Shown: piece after piece, positions 34,033-43,185 of the stretch | Layout of the letters: the number at the start of each line of letters is the position of its first letter | How positions within the stretch are numbered: position 1 is the stretch's first letter | Source of the DNA: Phycisphaerales bacterium | GTDB taxonomy: Bacteria; Planctomycetota; Phycisphaerae; Phycisphaerales; UBA1924 | Direction of reading: 5' to 3' | Length of the DNA: 64,000 bases | Assembly (NCBI GenBank): GCA_028279375.1 | Contig: JANQNW010000015.1 | Span: forward strand, 348,209 to 412,208 | Translations under genes and position numbers: made by a program | The notes under the pieces: generated by a model | What the model was told of the DNA's origin: nothing | The model's database searches: none | What the model saw: only the letters and a program-made list of their open reading frames with translations

Positions 34033-34668
34033 ATGTCTGATTCCTCAGAGAGCACGCCAGTGCGCCCCGTTGTGATCGGCCTTGCCGGCGGCGTCGGCGC
34101 CGGGAAGTCGGCAGCAGCGAGCGCACTGCGCTCACTCGGCTGCGTGATCTCGAACGCAGACGACGAAGTCGCGCGCCTCCTCGAGACGTCGGAAATCAAG
34201 AGCGAACTGTCGACATGGTGGGGCCAGGAGATCGTCCTCGCCGACGGCCGACTTGATCGACGCGCCGTCGCGGAGCGCATATTCAACTCCGATGAAGAGC
34301 GTGCGCGCCTGGAAGCGCTCCTGCATCCGCCGGTGATCCAGGCGCACAGGGAAGCGATCGAGGCCGCAGAGACAGACGCCATCGTCATCGACGCGCCGCT
34401 GCTGTTCGAGGCCGGTGTGGATGCGCTCTGCGACGCCGTCATCTTCGTTGACGCCGAAAGGACCCTCCGGGAGGCCCGCGTGCGCGAGACCCGGGCCTGG
34501 TCCCCCGAAGAGCTCGATCGCCGGGAAAAGTCACAGATGCCGCTTGAAATAAAGCGCGAAAGATCCCACTATATTGTCAGGAACGACGCGGGAATCGCCG
34601 AACTAGAGGCGCAGATCCGCGACGTCTTTGCCGCTATAATGTTGAAGCAGGGACGAAGTCGGCCTTGA
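34033..34668 (+). CDS. coaE: Dephospho-CoA kinase
   Basis: A 211-residue kinase for the last step of coenzyme A synthesis, phosphorylating the 3'-hydroxyl of dephospho-CoA. It has the P-loop GLAGGVGAGKS, followed by NADDEVARLL with its catalytic Asp, the substrate part HPPVIQAH, DAPLLFEAG and the lid RREKSQMP. The length matches the family. Two in-frame ATGs, 34021 and 34033, are possible; the ribosome site is poor for both. The long frame starting at 33028 is spurious upstream of 34021. Confidence 0.92.
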   Translation: MSDSSESTPVRPVVIGLAGGVGAGKSAAASALRSLGCVISNADDEVARLLETSEIKSELSTWWGQEIVLADGRLDRRAVAERIFNSDEERARLEALLHPPVIQAHREAIEAAETDAIVIDAPLLFEAGVDALCDAVIFVDAERTLREARVRETRAWSPEELDRREKSQMPLEIKRERSHYIVRNDAGIAELEAQIRDVFAAIMLKQGRSRP

Positions 34669-35044
34669 CCCGGCCGTGATCGATCTCAAATCCAACTGAG
34701 TCGACACCCGCGGATTCTGACCGAACAAGTCCATGTGTTGGAGATTCTGGCCCTCGCGCCACTTCTCATCGCACTTCTTTGATCCACCGCAAGCGTGAAC
34801 CTTCTGAAGCCTCCTGAGGCTGCACGCGACGTGCGCGCTCACAGGGCCCAGTGGCCCGTTCGGCGCTCAAGAGCATTCACACGACTGCGCGTGATTCCAC
34901 CAACCCTCTCTATCCACTGAACGGACTCACCGAGACCAGAAGAGACGAGCAGACGCCGCTTCACACATGTCCCGCTGGCCCCATGACCACCTCTCGGGGT
35001 TCGCGGCTTCCGGGGTGAAACGACGCGAAGCGAAGAGCATCACT
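34669..35044. promoter_or_regulatory. Leader region of rho
   Basis: These 376 bp between coaE and rho have no convincing gene. A perfect TATAAT occurs at 34635-34640, inside the coaE end, without a good -35 box. The long untranslated leader is consistent with the known autoregulation of rho by transcription attenuation, but I see no decisive secondary structure, so this is inference. Confidence 0.4.
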
Positions 35045-36724
35045 ATGGCCAAGTCAGCAGCGACCGTTGAAGAAACTCCCGCATCGGCGACCACCGAGAC
35101 CTCCTCAGGAGGCCGCAGCCGATCGCGATCCCGCTCACGCAAGGACACCTCCAAGGCGAACGCCGGCGAGCAGAAAGCCGCCGAGAATCCGCCCGCCGAG
35201 GCCTCCGGTGATGAGAACAGACCACAGCAGCGACAGCAGGGAGAAGGGGGCGGCCGCAACAAACAGAATCAGGGCGGCCGCAACCGACAGCAGAATCAGC
35301 AGGGCGGCGGCCGGCGCAAGAAGAAGCGCAAGAAGGGCGGCGGCGCCCCCGCCAAGCCCAGCATCCCCGCTCATCATCTCCCCAGCGAGGAGGACCTCGA
35401 GCGCGAAGCCGCCGAACTCGAGAAATCACGCGGCACAGCCAGCTACAAGAGCGCCGAGAAAGCAGCGCTCCACATCGATGAACTCCAGAAGATGGAGCTC
35501 GAAGACCTCTTCAAGCTCGCCGAGAAGGAAGAGCTCGAAGAGTTCCACCATCTCTCCCGCCAGGAACTCATCTACCGAATCATCAAGCATCGCGCCGACG
35601 CCGGAGGACTCATCCTCTGCGAAGGCACGCTCGAGATCCTGCCCGATGGCTACGGCTTTCTCCGCAGCGCCGAGTACAGCTATCTCGCCGGGCCCGATGA
35701 TGTCTACGTATCGCCGTCACAGATCCGGCGCAGCGGCGTCCTCCCCGGCATGGTCATCAGCGGCGCCCTCCGCGCGCCAAAGGACTCAGAGAAGTACTTC
35801 GCGCTCCTGACGATCGACAAGGTCAACGGACGCGATCCGAAGCTCGTCCACGACATCAGCCGATTCGAAGCGCTGACGCCTCTTCATCCTGAAGAGCGAT
35901 TCGTCCTCGAAACGACGCCTGAGCAGGTCGAAATGCGCGTCGTCGATCTCGTCGCGCCCATCGGCAAGGGGCAACGCGGCCTCATCGTCGCCCCGCCCCG
36001 CACCGGCAAGACCGTGCTCCTTCAGAAGATGACGCACGCCATCGTCACGAACTCGCCCGACGCGAAGGTCATGGTGCTGCTCATCGACGAGCGCCCCGAG
36101 GAAGTCACCGACTTCAAGCGCAACACGCCCGAGGCCGTCGAGGTCGTCGCCAGCACCTTCGATGAGCAGTCATCGCGCCACGTGCAGGTGACAGAGATGG
36201 TCATCGAGAAGGCAAAACGCGCCGTCGAATTCGGTGACGACGTCGTCATCCTGCTCGACTCGATCACCCGACTCGCCCGCGCCTACAACAACGAGATGCC
36301 GCACTCCGGCAAGATCATGACCGGCGGCATCGACTCCGGCGCCCTCCAGCGACCCAAGAAATTCTTCGGCGCCGCCCGCGCCATCGAAAAGGGCGGATCG
36401 CTCACGATCCTCGGAACGGCGCTCATCGACACCGGCTCGAAGGCCGACGAGGTCATCTTCGAGGAGTTCAAGGGCACCGGCAACAGCGAACTCCACCTCG
36501 ACCGCAAGCTCGTCGAGAAGCGCGTCTATCCCGCCATCGACATCTCCGCCTCCGGCACCCGCCGTGAGGAGTTGCTCCTTGATCCGAAGGAACTCGAGCT
36601 TGTCTACCGGCTTCGCAAGGTGCTCAGCGATATGAACGTTGTCGAGGCGATGGAGCTCGTCAAGGGTCGTCTCCAGAAGACCAAGACCAACGCCGAGTTC
36701 CTCATGACAATGAACCTCGGCTGA
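35045..36724 (+). CDS. rho: Transcription termination factor Rho with disordered N-terminal extension
   Basis: A 559-residue hexameric RNA helicase that ends transcription. Residues 1-110 are low-complexity: Ser-Arg repeats ([10 protein letters not shown]), Gln/Asn/Gly-rich runs and a basic block [11 protein letters not shown]. Then come the Rho N-terminal helical domain (about 150-182), an S1-like RNA-binding domain (about 187-255, DGYGFLRS) and the ATPase with Walker A APPRTGKT (316-323), Walker [13 protein letters not shown] and [20 protein letters not shown]. coli Rho is 419 residues, so the extra length is all N-terminal. The longer frame from 34967 was rejected; [10 protein letters not shown] at 35045 is the natural start. 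A strong terminator follows. Confidence 0.95.
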   Translation: MAKSAATVEETPASATTETSSGGRSRSRSRSRKDTSKANAGEQKAAENPPAEASGDENRPQQRQQGEGGGRNKQNQGGRNRQQNQQGGGRRKKKRKKGGGAPAKPSIPAHHLPSEEDLEREAAELEKSRGTASYKSAEKAALHIDELQKMELEDLFKLAEKEELEEFHHLSRQELIYRIIKHRADAGGLILCEGTLEILPDGYGFLRSAEYSYLAGPDDVYVSPSQIRRSGVLPGMVISGALRAPKDSEKYFALLTIDKVNGRDPKLVHDISRFEALTPLHPEERFVLETTPEQVEMRVVDLVAPIGKGQRGLIVAPPRTGKTVLLQKMTHAIVTNSPDAKVMVLLIDERPEEVTDFKRNTPEAVEVVASTFDEQSSRHVQVTEMVIEKAKRAVEFGDDVVILLDSITRLARAYNNEMPHSGKIMTGGIDSGALQRPKKFFGAARAIEKGGSLTILGTALIDTGSKADEVIFEEFKGTGNSELHLDRKLVEKRVYPAIDISASGTRREELLLDPKELELVYRLRKVLSDMNVVEAMELVKGRLQKTKTNAEFLMTMNLG

Positions 36725-36745
36725 GACAACCAGACAGGCAATTGA

Positions 36746-36776
36746 AAAGGGGACGCCCCCGGATGGCGTCCCCTTT
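36746..36776 (+). terminator. Rho-independent terminator after rho
   Basis: A perfect 12-bp stem AAAGGGGACGCC / GGCGTCCCCTTT with a 7-nt loop starts 22 bp after the rho stop. The stem itself ends in TTT and is followed by CTCAT. Because the stem starts with AAA it would also work on the other strand for the convergent gene at 36815. Confidence 0.85.
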
Positions 36777-36814
36777 CTCATGCGCACTGTGCGCACAACG
36801 AAGAAGCTCGTCGT

Positions 36815-37375
36815 TTAGTGCTCCATCACGTCGAGCATGCTCTCGACCTCCATCTCCTCCGGCGCGAATCGCCCGCCGATGAAGATGCCGCCATTCAGCG
36901 GGGAATAAAGTTCGATCGCAATCTGCGAGAGCGGAAGCTCCGTCCCGTCGAGCGTGCCTTCCGGCGCCATCGTGATGGAGGCCACGGCCATGATCGGGCG
37001 CCCGTCATTCGGAATGTCCGCCATCGGCTTCCGGTCCTCACGATCGGGGAAGAACGCCCGCATCGCGCCCTGGTGCGTCGGGTGGTAATACCAGCGCAGC
37101 AGCGCGTCCTTGTCCTCGAACCACGCAAACAGAACCTGCTTGCCGCTCATCGTCTGCGCCGCCTCAACACCGAGGCAGCCCTCGACTTCCATCATCGCGC
37201 CGATGAGGTCGATGTCGCCGAAGGGGCCGCCGCCGCCGCGCTGCGCCGCCTGAGCCTCGCCATGCGTCGGTCCGTCATCCGCATTCGCCGCAGAGAGCAG
37301 CACGACTGAAGTCGCAAGCGCCGTCGAAAGCGCGATCGCCGTCATCTTCAAGGGGCCGTTGCCACAGCATCTCAT
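36815..37375 (-). CDS. Secreted protein of unknown function
   Basis: A 186-residue exported protein with a signal peptide (hydrophobic TAIALSTALATSVVLLSA, cleavage near ANA), a Gly/Gln-rich linker, and a single compact domain. The domain contains MEVEGCLGVEAAQTMSGKQV, a Trp/Tyr-rich part LLRWYYHPTHQGAMRAFF, and IAIELYSPLNGGIFIGGRF. The fold may be of the dimeric alpha-beta barrel type, but I cannot place it in a named family. The start is supported by GGAAGGAG 8 bases upstream. It is convergent with rho. Confidence 0.72.
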   Translation of the reverse strand: MRCCGNGPLKMTAIALSTALATSVVLLSAANADDGPTHGEAQAAQRGGGGPFGDIDLIGAMMEVEGCLGVEAAQTMSGKQVLFAWFEDKDALLRWYYHPTHQGAMRAFFPDREDRKPMADIPNDGRPIMAVASITMAPEGTLDGTELPLSQIAIELYSPLNGGIFIGGRFAPEEMEVESMLDVMEH

Positions 37376-37505
37376 GTTGAAACGCTCCTTCCCGCGCTCG
37401 CAGGCGCGATTTGTCCCACCGCTGATCCGGGCGCGGACACCGCGCCGTTAAGATCATTATTTGGTTTCAGTCTAGGGCCGTTTCAAACGGGGACCGAGCC
37501 CGCCC

Positions 37506-37922
37506 TCACGCCGGGCCCTCCGCATCCGGCGCCGCCAGACCGAGGCACCACGCAGGCCCCTGGACGCGATGCGGCCCGATTCGCACCTGTGCAGCCTTCC
37601 CGCCACGCAGGGGTCGCCGATACTCGATCGCCTCCCACGGAATGCTCACCCGCTCCGCCCCCAGCCAGCGCAACGCCTTTGCCGGCGACATGTGCAGGTA
37701 AGCCCCATCCACCTCCACATGCACGCAGCCGCCGAAGTTCGCCATCCCGACACGAAAACTCTGAAACTGCTTCGCCACGGCGTCCGGCGCCGCGTCCCGG
37801 CCCGGATAGCGCGAAGAGAGACCATTCCATGTGCCGCGGACGAGCGTTCGAACCACGAACCACGCGAGGTAGAGATCAACGGCGACGAACGTGCCGATCG
37901 CGATGTACACCCATGGGTTCAT
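37506..37922 (-). CDS. Small membrane-anchored protein of unknown function
   Basis: A 138-residue protein with one N-terminal helix (about 3-26, WVYIAIGTFVAVDLYLAWFV) and a soluble part with FRVGMANFGGCVHVEVDGAY, LHMSPAKALRWLG and VSIPWEAIEYR. The beta-rich soluble part resembles small PH-like domains of membrane proteins, but this is a guess. No clear ribosome site is seen. It lies alone in a short space downstream of the MauE/thioredoxin gene, 37 bp away and co-directional. Confidence 0.65.
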   Translation of the reverse strand: MNPWVYIAIGTFVAVDLYLAWFVVRTLVRGTWNGLSSRYPGRDAAPDAVAKQFQSFRVGMANFGGCVHVEVDGAYLHMSPAKALRWLGAERVSIPWEAIEYRRPLRGGKAAQVRIGPHRVQGPAWCLGLAAPDAEGPA

Positions 37923-37959
37923 CCGAAGGCACTGTAGCCGTCGGATTCACTGCGCGCCG

Positions 37960-39177
37960 TCAGTGTCCGATCAACTCACGAAGCACATCGAACGGATCCG
38001 GCGTCGAGTCCTCGTTGTAGCGCGACGTGATCTCACCACCCTGCATCAGGATCGTCTGCGGCGGCGTCCACAGATACAGCGGGATCCCATGCTGCTCCTC
38101 GAGATCCAGCATTGAAATCACCCGCACACGCATGACGTCGTCAGCCGGCCGCTGCGCCAGATAGTCCTCGAAGACCACCAGGTGCTCGATGCATGTCGGG
38201 CAGTTCGGGTTGTAGAGATACACCAGCGTCGCCGGATCATCCGGACCCGCGGCGCGAAGATCAGACATCATGTCCAAGTCGAGAAGCGTCGCGAACGGGT
38301 CGCTCTCGCCCGACAGCGCACTGCGCACCTGCTCCGGATTCGGAAGATCATTCAGGGAGTACGACTTCGTGATGACCCCGCCCTCGACGAGCAGCGTCGT
38401 CGGCTTTGCGTCCCAGCGCCAGATCTCGAGGCCGTACTCCGCCTCCAGCATCTCCATCGAGATCGTCTTCAGACGCAGCACGTCGTCATTCGGGTGAGAC
38501 GCCATGTACGCCTCCATCGGAGGCAGATGCCGCTGACACGTCGGGCAGTCCTCGCTGTAGATGTACAGCAGATACGCCGGATCATCCGGCCCCGCCTCCC
38601 GCGCCTCGTCCACGACCGGCAGCGCCATAAAGCGCATCGCAGTGTCCGCTTCCGGCGGTGGAGGCAGGAAGGTCGCGCCGCTCGCGGCGCCGACCGTCGC
38701 CATGAACATCGAAACCGTCGCCAGCGTCGCAACGGCGCCGCCCGGCTTCGATGGGCGCCACGCCAACACGCCGCCGAGGAGAATCGCCAACAGATCGAGT
38801 CGGAACACCGTCGACGATTCCAGCCACGTGCCGAAGCAGCCGCAGCTGATCCCGCGCGCATTCGCATAGCCGCTGTATCCCGCAAAAAGCGAGAACAACA
38901 TCATCACGCCCAGCCACGTCTCCCAGCGACGATGCCAGCGCACGACGGCCACCGAGATGACCACCTGCGAGATGATGATCGCAAAGTGCCACCACTCCAG
39001 GTAACCCAGTTGAGCGCCGAAACTGCCGCCGCCCTCCGGAATGACCTTCGCCGCAGAAGCCAGCAGCAGCACGCCCGCTACGAAGAGCGCAGCCACGAGC
39101 GTCACCACCGGAGGCCACGTCTCCTGCTCAACCCGGACGTTGCCGATTGTCTGTCCATTCACCGGGATCGCGCTCAT
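37960..39177 (-). CDS. MauE-like membrane protein fused to two thioredoxin-like domains
   Basis: A 405-residue fusion. Residues about 20-170 form a MauE/DoxX-like membrane domain with a conserved CGC at 112-114 (SCGCFG). Two related thioredoxin-like domains follow, each with a CPTC active site: Cys211/Cys214 in YSEDCPTCQRHL and Cys326/Cys329 in YNPNCPTCIEHL. Both repeat the local pattern AGPDDPA before the active site. Such proteins relay reducing power across the membrane to disulfides in the periplasm. The gene starts 3 bp after the DUF1573 gene's stop, so they are one operon and may act on the same target. Confidence 0.85.
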   Translation of the reverse strand: MSAIPVNGQTIGNVRVEQETWPPVVTLVAALFVAGVLLLASAAKVIPEGGGSFGAQLGYLEWWHFAIIISQVVISVAVVRWHRRWETWLGVMMLFSLFAGYSGYANARGISCGCFGTWLESSTVFRLDLLAILLGGVLAWRPSKPGGAVATLATVSMFMATVGAASGATFLPPPPEADTAMRFMALPVVDEAREAGPDDPAYLLYIYSEDCPTCQRHLPPMEAYMASHPNDDVLRLKTISMEMLEAEYGLEIWRWDAKPTTLLVEGGVITKSYSLNDLPNPEQVRSALSGESDPFATLLDLDMMSDLRAAGPDDPATLVYLYNPNCPTCIEHLVVFEDYLAQRPADDVMRVRVISMLDLEEQHGIPLYLWTPPQTILMQGGEITSRYNEDSTPDPFDVLRELIGH

Positions 39178-39180
39178 CGA

Positions 39181-40620
39181 TCAGTCCAGCGCCTTCGCGA
39201 ACACGAGGCAAGACTGTTCCTCGCCCCGGGCGTGGAACACGATCTCGCTCATCACGACGCCGCTGCGCCAGGTCCCGTTCGCCTTCGTCTTCGGCCGGAA
39301 CTCGACCGTCGCCTCCAGCGCCCGCGCCACCGGCTTCACTTCGACGATCTTCACCTCGAACGCGTCGTCCGGAGACTCGACCTTCACATCATCGATGTTC
39401 GACAGCTTCACGAGCTTGAACGTGCGCGTCACCGCGTCGCCCGGAGACATCGCGCCAAGCAGCACGCGATCCGTTCCGAGAATCCAGCTCGGCGTCTCCT
39501 CGCCCTGCGCATTCTTGATGATCCCCATGTGGATCACGCGAAGATCGAGAATCGGAACCTCAGGGTGATCCGTCTCGATGATCAGGAACGGAGGCACGTC
39601 ATCCTCTTTCACGTTCTCCATGTTCCAGATGATGATGTGCGACGTCGCTGAGCTCTTGCCATGGCCCTTCTCGAACACCGGCTTCTTGCCGTCGACAGAC
39701 AGCACCTTGAACGGGCGCTCGTCAACCGACTCGATCAGCACTTTGCCCTTCTGGTCCTTCAGCATGTTGATGAAGAACGGATCAGCACGGAGTTGATGCG
39801 TCACCTCCGCCGTGACCTTGACGTCGAACGGCCGCGGCACGCCCTTCGCCCAAACCGAGATATTCCGGTTCTGTACGCCCGGATTCGCATTCGCCTTGAA
39901 CGTCACGATCAACTCGGCCGCGTCGCCCGGCTCGATCGGTCGCTTCTCGACCTCGCCCGTCGCGCATGAGCAGCCCGTCGAAACGCGCGTGAACTCGACC
40001 GGCTCGTCGCCGTTGTTGCGAAGCAGCACGCGACGCTCCGTCGTCGAATCCGGAAGCAGATAGCCGAACGCCACCTCTGCTGAAGGATCCGCGTTGCCGT
40101 CGATCTCCATCGTCACATCAAGCGCCCGGGGCTGGTTCGGCACGCGAGGCTGATCCCCCGGCGCATTCCCGTCCGGCAGCGGCTCCGCCCCGATCACGTC
40201 GAACTTCACCGGGATGTTCACCGGCGGCTTGCCCTGCTCGTAGAACGCGTACAGCGTCTTCACGCTCGGGCCATTCACCTCCGGAACCTCCAGCGTCACG
40301 ACCACCGTCGCCGAATCGCCTCGACGAACTTCCTTGCCGTCCACGGCGCCCGTGATGCAGCTGCAGCTCGTGTTCACGCGCGTGAAGGTGATCGGCGAGC
40401 GACCCTTGTTCCGGAGCTTTACCTCAGCCGTCACCGTCGTCCCCGCCTCGACGTTTCCCATGTCGAGCATCTCTGGCTCGACGACGATCGTCGACTTCGA
40501 GGACTTCTGAGCCTGTGCGGGGCTCGCCACGAGCACGCTCAAGCCCAGCACCACAGCCGTCAGAGCAAGCAGCCGGCCCATTCCGAGGGTTCTTCCATTC
40601 AGTCTCATAGCTCGATTCAT
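39181..40620 (-). CDS. Secreted DUF1573 repeat protein
   Basis: A 479-residue exported protein with a signal peptide ending PAQAQ. It has at least two DUF1573 (ASPM/SPD-2/Hydin-like) immunoglobulin-type domains, each marked by a Cys pair: FTRVNTSCSCITG in the first and FTRVSTGCSCATG in the second. A third beta-rich part follows (about 290-480). DUF1573 proteins are common in planctomycetes and Bacteroidetes; function unknown. The Cys pairs make good substrates for the thioredoxin-like protein encoded 3 bp downstream. The start is uncertain among GTG 40626 and ATG 40620 or 40608; GGAAG at 7 bases favours 40620. Confidence 0.85.
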   Translation of the reverse strand: MNRAMRLNGRTLGMGRLLALTAVVLGLSVLVASPAQAQKSSKSTIVVEPEMLDMGNVEAGTTVTAEVKLRNKGRSPITFTRVNTSCSCITGAVDGKEVRRGDSATVVVTLEVPEVNGPSVKTLYAFYEQGKPPVNIPVKFDVIGAEPLPDGNAPGDQPRVPNQPRALDVTMEIDGNADPSAEVAFGYLLPDSTTERRVLLRNNGDEPVEFTRVSTGCSCATGEVEKRPIEPGDAAELIVTFKANANPGVQNRNISVWAKGVPRPFDVKVTAEVTHQLRADPFFINMLKDQKGKVLIESVDERPFKVLSVDGKKPVFEKGHGKSSATSHIIIWNMENVKEDDVPPFLIIETDHPEVPILDLRVIHMGIIKNAQGEETPSWILGTDRVLLGAMSPGDAVTRTFKLVKLSNIDDVKVESPDDAFEVKIVEVKPVARALEATVEFRPKTKANGTWRSGVVMSEIVFHARGEEQSCLVFAKALD

Positions 40621-40798
40621 CTCCACGCTTCCAGCGCCTGTGCCGTACTCTCTTGACCCCCGGACCGGGCGCGGGCGGGGGTCCCATACTATCAGCCCGG
40701 TCGAGCTGATTCGCGGGCGAATCCGGCCCGCAACCCCAGGCGACCCGGCTCCTTAAGACCGGTGAGCGACAACATCACATCGCGGATTCCACAGTCCA

Positions 40799-43087
40799 AT
40801 GAACAATCGAAGCCCCGTACGGATTCCCAGGGCGCTGCCCATCATCGCCATGACAATCGCTGCATCCTCCGGTTCCACCTCAGCCGACATCGGGGCCGCC
40901 ACCCCGGCCGCCCGAGTCAATCCTATTACCGCGACAGATCTTCTCGGGCTGCGATCCATCACCGAGATCGAGATCGCTTCCGACGCCTCGAGGGCGATCT
41001 TCACGATCCAGTCAATCGAGGAATCCCCCGATTCCGAGGACAAGCCCTGGGACTACCGGACCCACCTCTTCTCACTCGACCTCACCGCCGAGGGCGCCCT
41101 CCCCGTCCAGCTCACCTTCGGCGAGCGCAACGACGCCGCGCCCCGAATCGCCCCCGACGGGAGCGCGCTGGCCTTCGTCAGAACGCCGCCTCCTTCGAAG
41201 GACCCCAAGGCGCCCAAGCCCAAACCCCAGGTCTGGACGCTCCCCCTCGACGCGCCCGGTGAAGCCCGACAACTCACGGCGCTCGAGCACGGCGCCTCCA
41301 ACCCCGTCTGGAGACCCGACTCCCACGCCCTCCTCGTCATCTCCCGCATCCCGAAGTCGAAGATCCCCGGCCAGCCGCACTACGACACCGAACGCCCCGG
41401 CCGCGAATACGACGACATCACGCGCCCCGCCGACGATGCCCACGACGACGCCGACTCGAGACCCGATGGCGACCTCACCGCCATCCGCCACTGGCTCGAA
41501 GCCAACGCCCGCGACGACAACCCCGTCGTCAGCACGCGCCTCGCCTTCCAGGATGAGCTCTCCCTCATGGACGAGCGCGCCTTCTCGCACCTGTTTCTTG
41601 TCGAACTCGACGCGGATTCGGCCAGCGAGCCGAGGCAACTCACCGACGGCTTCAAGGACCATCTCGATCCCCAGTGGACGCCCGACGCATCGCACATCGT
41701 CTACGTTGATCACGAACGCGACGACACCCACACCGACCGCAAGCGCCGCAGCGCCATCTTCCTGATCCAGGCTGACGGTCAGAACGACCAGGCGTTCCTC
41801 GCCGACTCCGCCATCTCCATCGATTCCCCGCGCTTCAGCGTCGGCGCCAAGGCGCTCTCATTCCGCACGACCGAAATGCAGGACTGGCTCTACGCCCAGC
41901 CCAGACTCGCCTCCACGGCGCTGCGGCGCATCCAGATCATCTGGTCCAGCGGCGACTGGCCCTCCGACTGCTCGCCGCCCGTCGCCACCTCCGACGACAA
42001 GCTCCTCTTCTCCTCGCGCTGGGAAGGAAGCACGCCTCTCTTCCTCACGAACCTGCGTCACGAAGAGGGCGATCCGGTGCGCATCATCCCCGACACCGTC
42101 GAGACCCTCGCCTTCGATGAAGCCGGCGGCCGCATCCTCGCCGCGATCAGCACTCCCGAGAATCCCTGCGAGCTCTACGAGATCAATCGCGACGGCACGC
42201 GCAAGCGCCTCACCGATCTCAACACCTCCTTCCTCGCAGACAAGCGCATCTCTGTTCCTGAGGAGAGATGGATCGAGCGCGAAGATGGCGCGCGCATCCA
42301 GTACTGGGTCATGCCGCCCACAGACATCCAACCCGGTGAGAAGTATCCGACCGTTCTCCAGATCCATGGCGGCCCGATGGCCATGTGGGGGCCCGCCGAA
42401 TCATCCATGTGGCACGAGTTCCAGCTCATGTGCTCCTTCGGCTACGGCGTGGTGTACTCCAATCCGCGCGGCTCCGGCGGCTACGGCAAGGACTTCCAGC
42501 GCGCCAACCACGCCGACTGGGGACACACACCCTCCAGTGATGTCCTCGCATGCCTCGACCAGGCCATCGCGGACAACGACTGGATCGACACGGACCGACT
42601 CGTCATCACCGGCGGTTCCTACGCCGGCTATCTCACCGCATGGATCATCGCGCACGACGATCGATTCAAGGCCGCCGTCGCCCAGCGCGGCGTCTACGAC
42701 CTCGAGACCTTCTTTGGCGAAGGCAACGCATGGATCCTCGTCGAACACGCCTTCGGGGGATTCCCCTGGCAGCCCGAGATCCGCGACCTCCTCGTGCGCG
42801 AGTCGCCATTCACACACGTCAACAACATCACGACGCCCTTCCTCATCATGCACGGCAGCAACGACCTTCGCACCGGCGTCAGCCAGAGCGAGATGATGTA
42901 CCGCGCCCTCAAGGAACTGGAGCGCCCCGTCGAGTACGTCCGCTATCCCGGCGCCGGACACGACCTCTCCCGCACCGGCGATCCGAAACAGCGCATGGAC
43001 CGCCTCCTGCGCATCATCGAGTTCTTCGAGCGCTACAGCGACAACCCGCGCCCGACGCCCGCGAAGCCTGCCGAGCAGGAGTCATAA
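40799..43087 (+). CDS. S9 family serine peptidase (acylaminoacyl/dipeptidyl peptidase type)
   Basis: A 762-residue prolyl-oligopeptidase-family enzyme. An N-terminal stretch MNNRSPVRIPRALP and a hydrophobic part with SGSTSA suggest export. Residues about 40-480 form a beta-propeller with PDG-type blades (RIAPDGSALAFVR, RWEGSTPLFL). The C-terminal alpha/beta hydrolase holds the triad: Ser607 in GGSYAGY, Asp689 in HGSNDLRTG and His721 in GAGHDLSR. It cleaves short peptides, probably in the periplasm. It is divergent from the DUF1573 operon. Confidence 0.93.
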   Translation: MNNRSPVRIPRALPIIAMTIAASSGSTSADIGAATPAARVNPITATDLLGLRSITEIEIASDASRAIFTIQSIEESPDSEDKPWDYRTHLFSLDLTAEGALPVQLTFGERNDAAPRIAPDGSALAFVRTPPPSKDPKAPKPKPQVWTLPLDAPGEARQLTALEHGASNPVWRPDSHALLVISRIPKSKIPGQPHYDTERPGREYDDITRPADDAHDDADSRPDGDLTAIRHWLEANARDDNPVVSTRLAFQDELSLMDERAFSHLFLVELDADSASEPRQLTDGFKDHLDPQWTPDASHIVYVDHERDDTHTDRKRRSAIFLIQADGQNDQAFLADSAISIDSPRFSVGAKALSFRTTEMQDWLYAQPRLASTALRRIQIIWSSGDWPSDCSPPVATSDDKLLFSSRWEGSTPLFLTNLRHEEGDPVRIIPDTVETLAFDEAGGRILAAISTPENPCELYEINRDGTRKRLTDLNTSFLADKRISVPEERWIEREDGARIQYWVMPPTDIQPGEKYPTVLQIHGGPMAMWGPAESSMWHEFQLMCSFGYGVVYSNPRGSGGYGKDFQRANHADWGHTPSSDVLACLDQAIADNDWIDTDRLVITGGSYAGYLTAWIIAHDDRFKAAVAQRGVYDLETFFGEGNAWILVEHAFGGFPWQPEIRDLLVRESPFTHVNNITTPFLIMHGSNDLRTGVSQSEMMYRALKELERPVEYVRYPGAGHDLSRTGDPKQRMDRLLRIIEFFERYSDNPRPTPAKPAEQES

Positions 43088-43185
43088 CCTGATCTGACCG
43101 ATACCCCGAATTCAGTTGAACCCGGCGGCGCGCCTGTCGTAGCACGCTCATCAACACGGACGGGTGGGGGATCGGAAGACCGGGA

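Noticed and set aside
34967..35044. Earlier start of Rho at 34967
   Set aside because: The added 26 residues are unlike Rho leaders and the ATG at 35045 gives a natural N-terminus.
38182..39651. 489-residue Arg/His-rich frame
   Set aside because: It is antisense to the MauE/thioredoxin and DUF1573 genes, which have clear domains.
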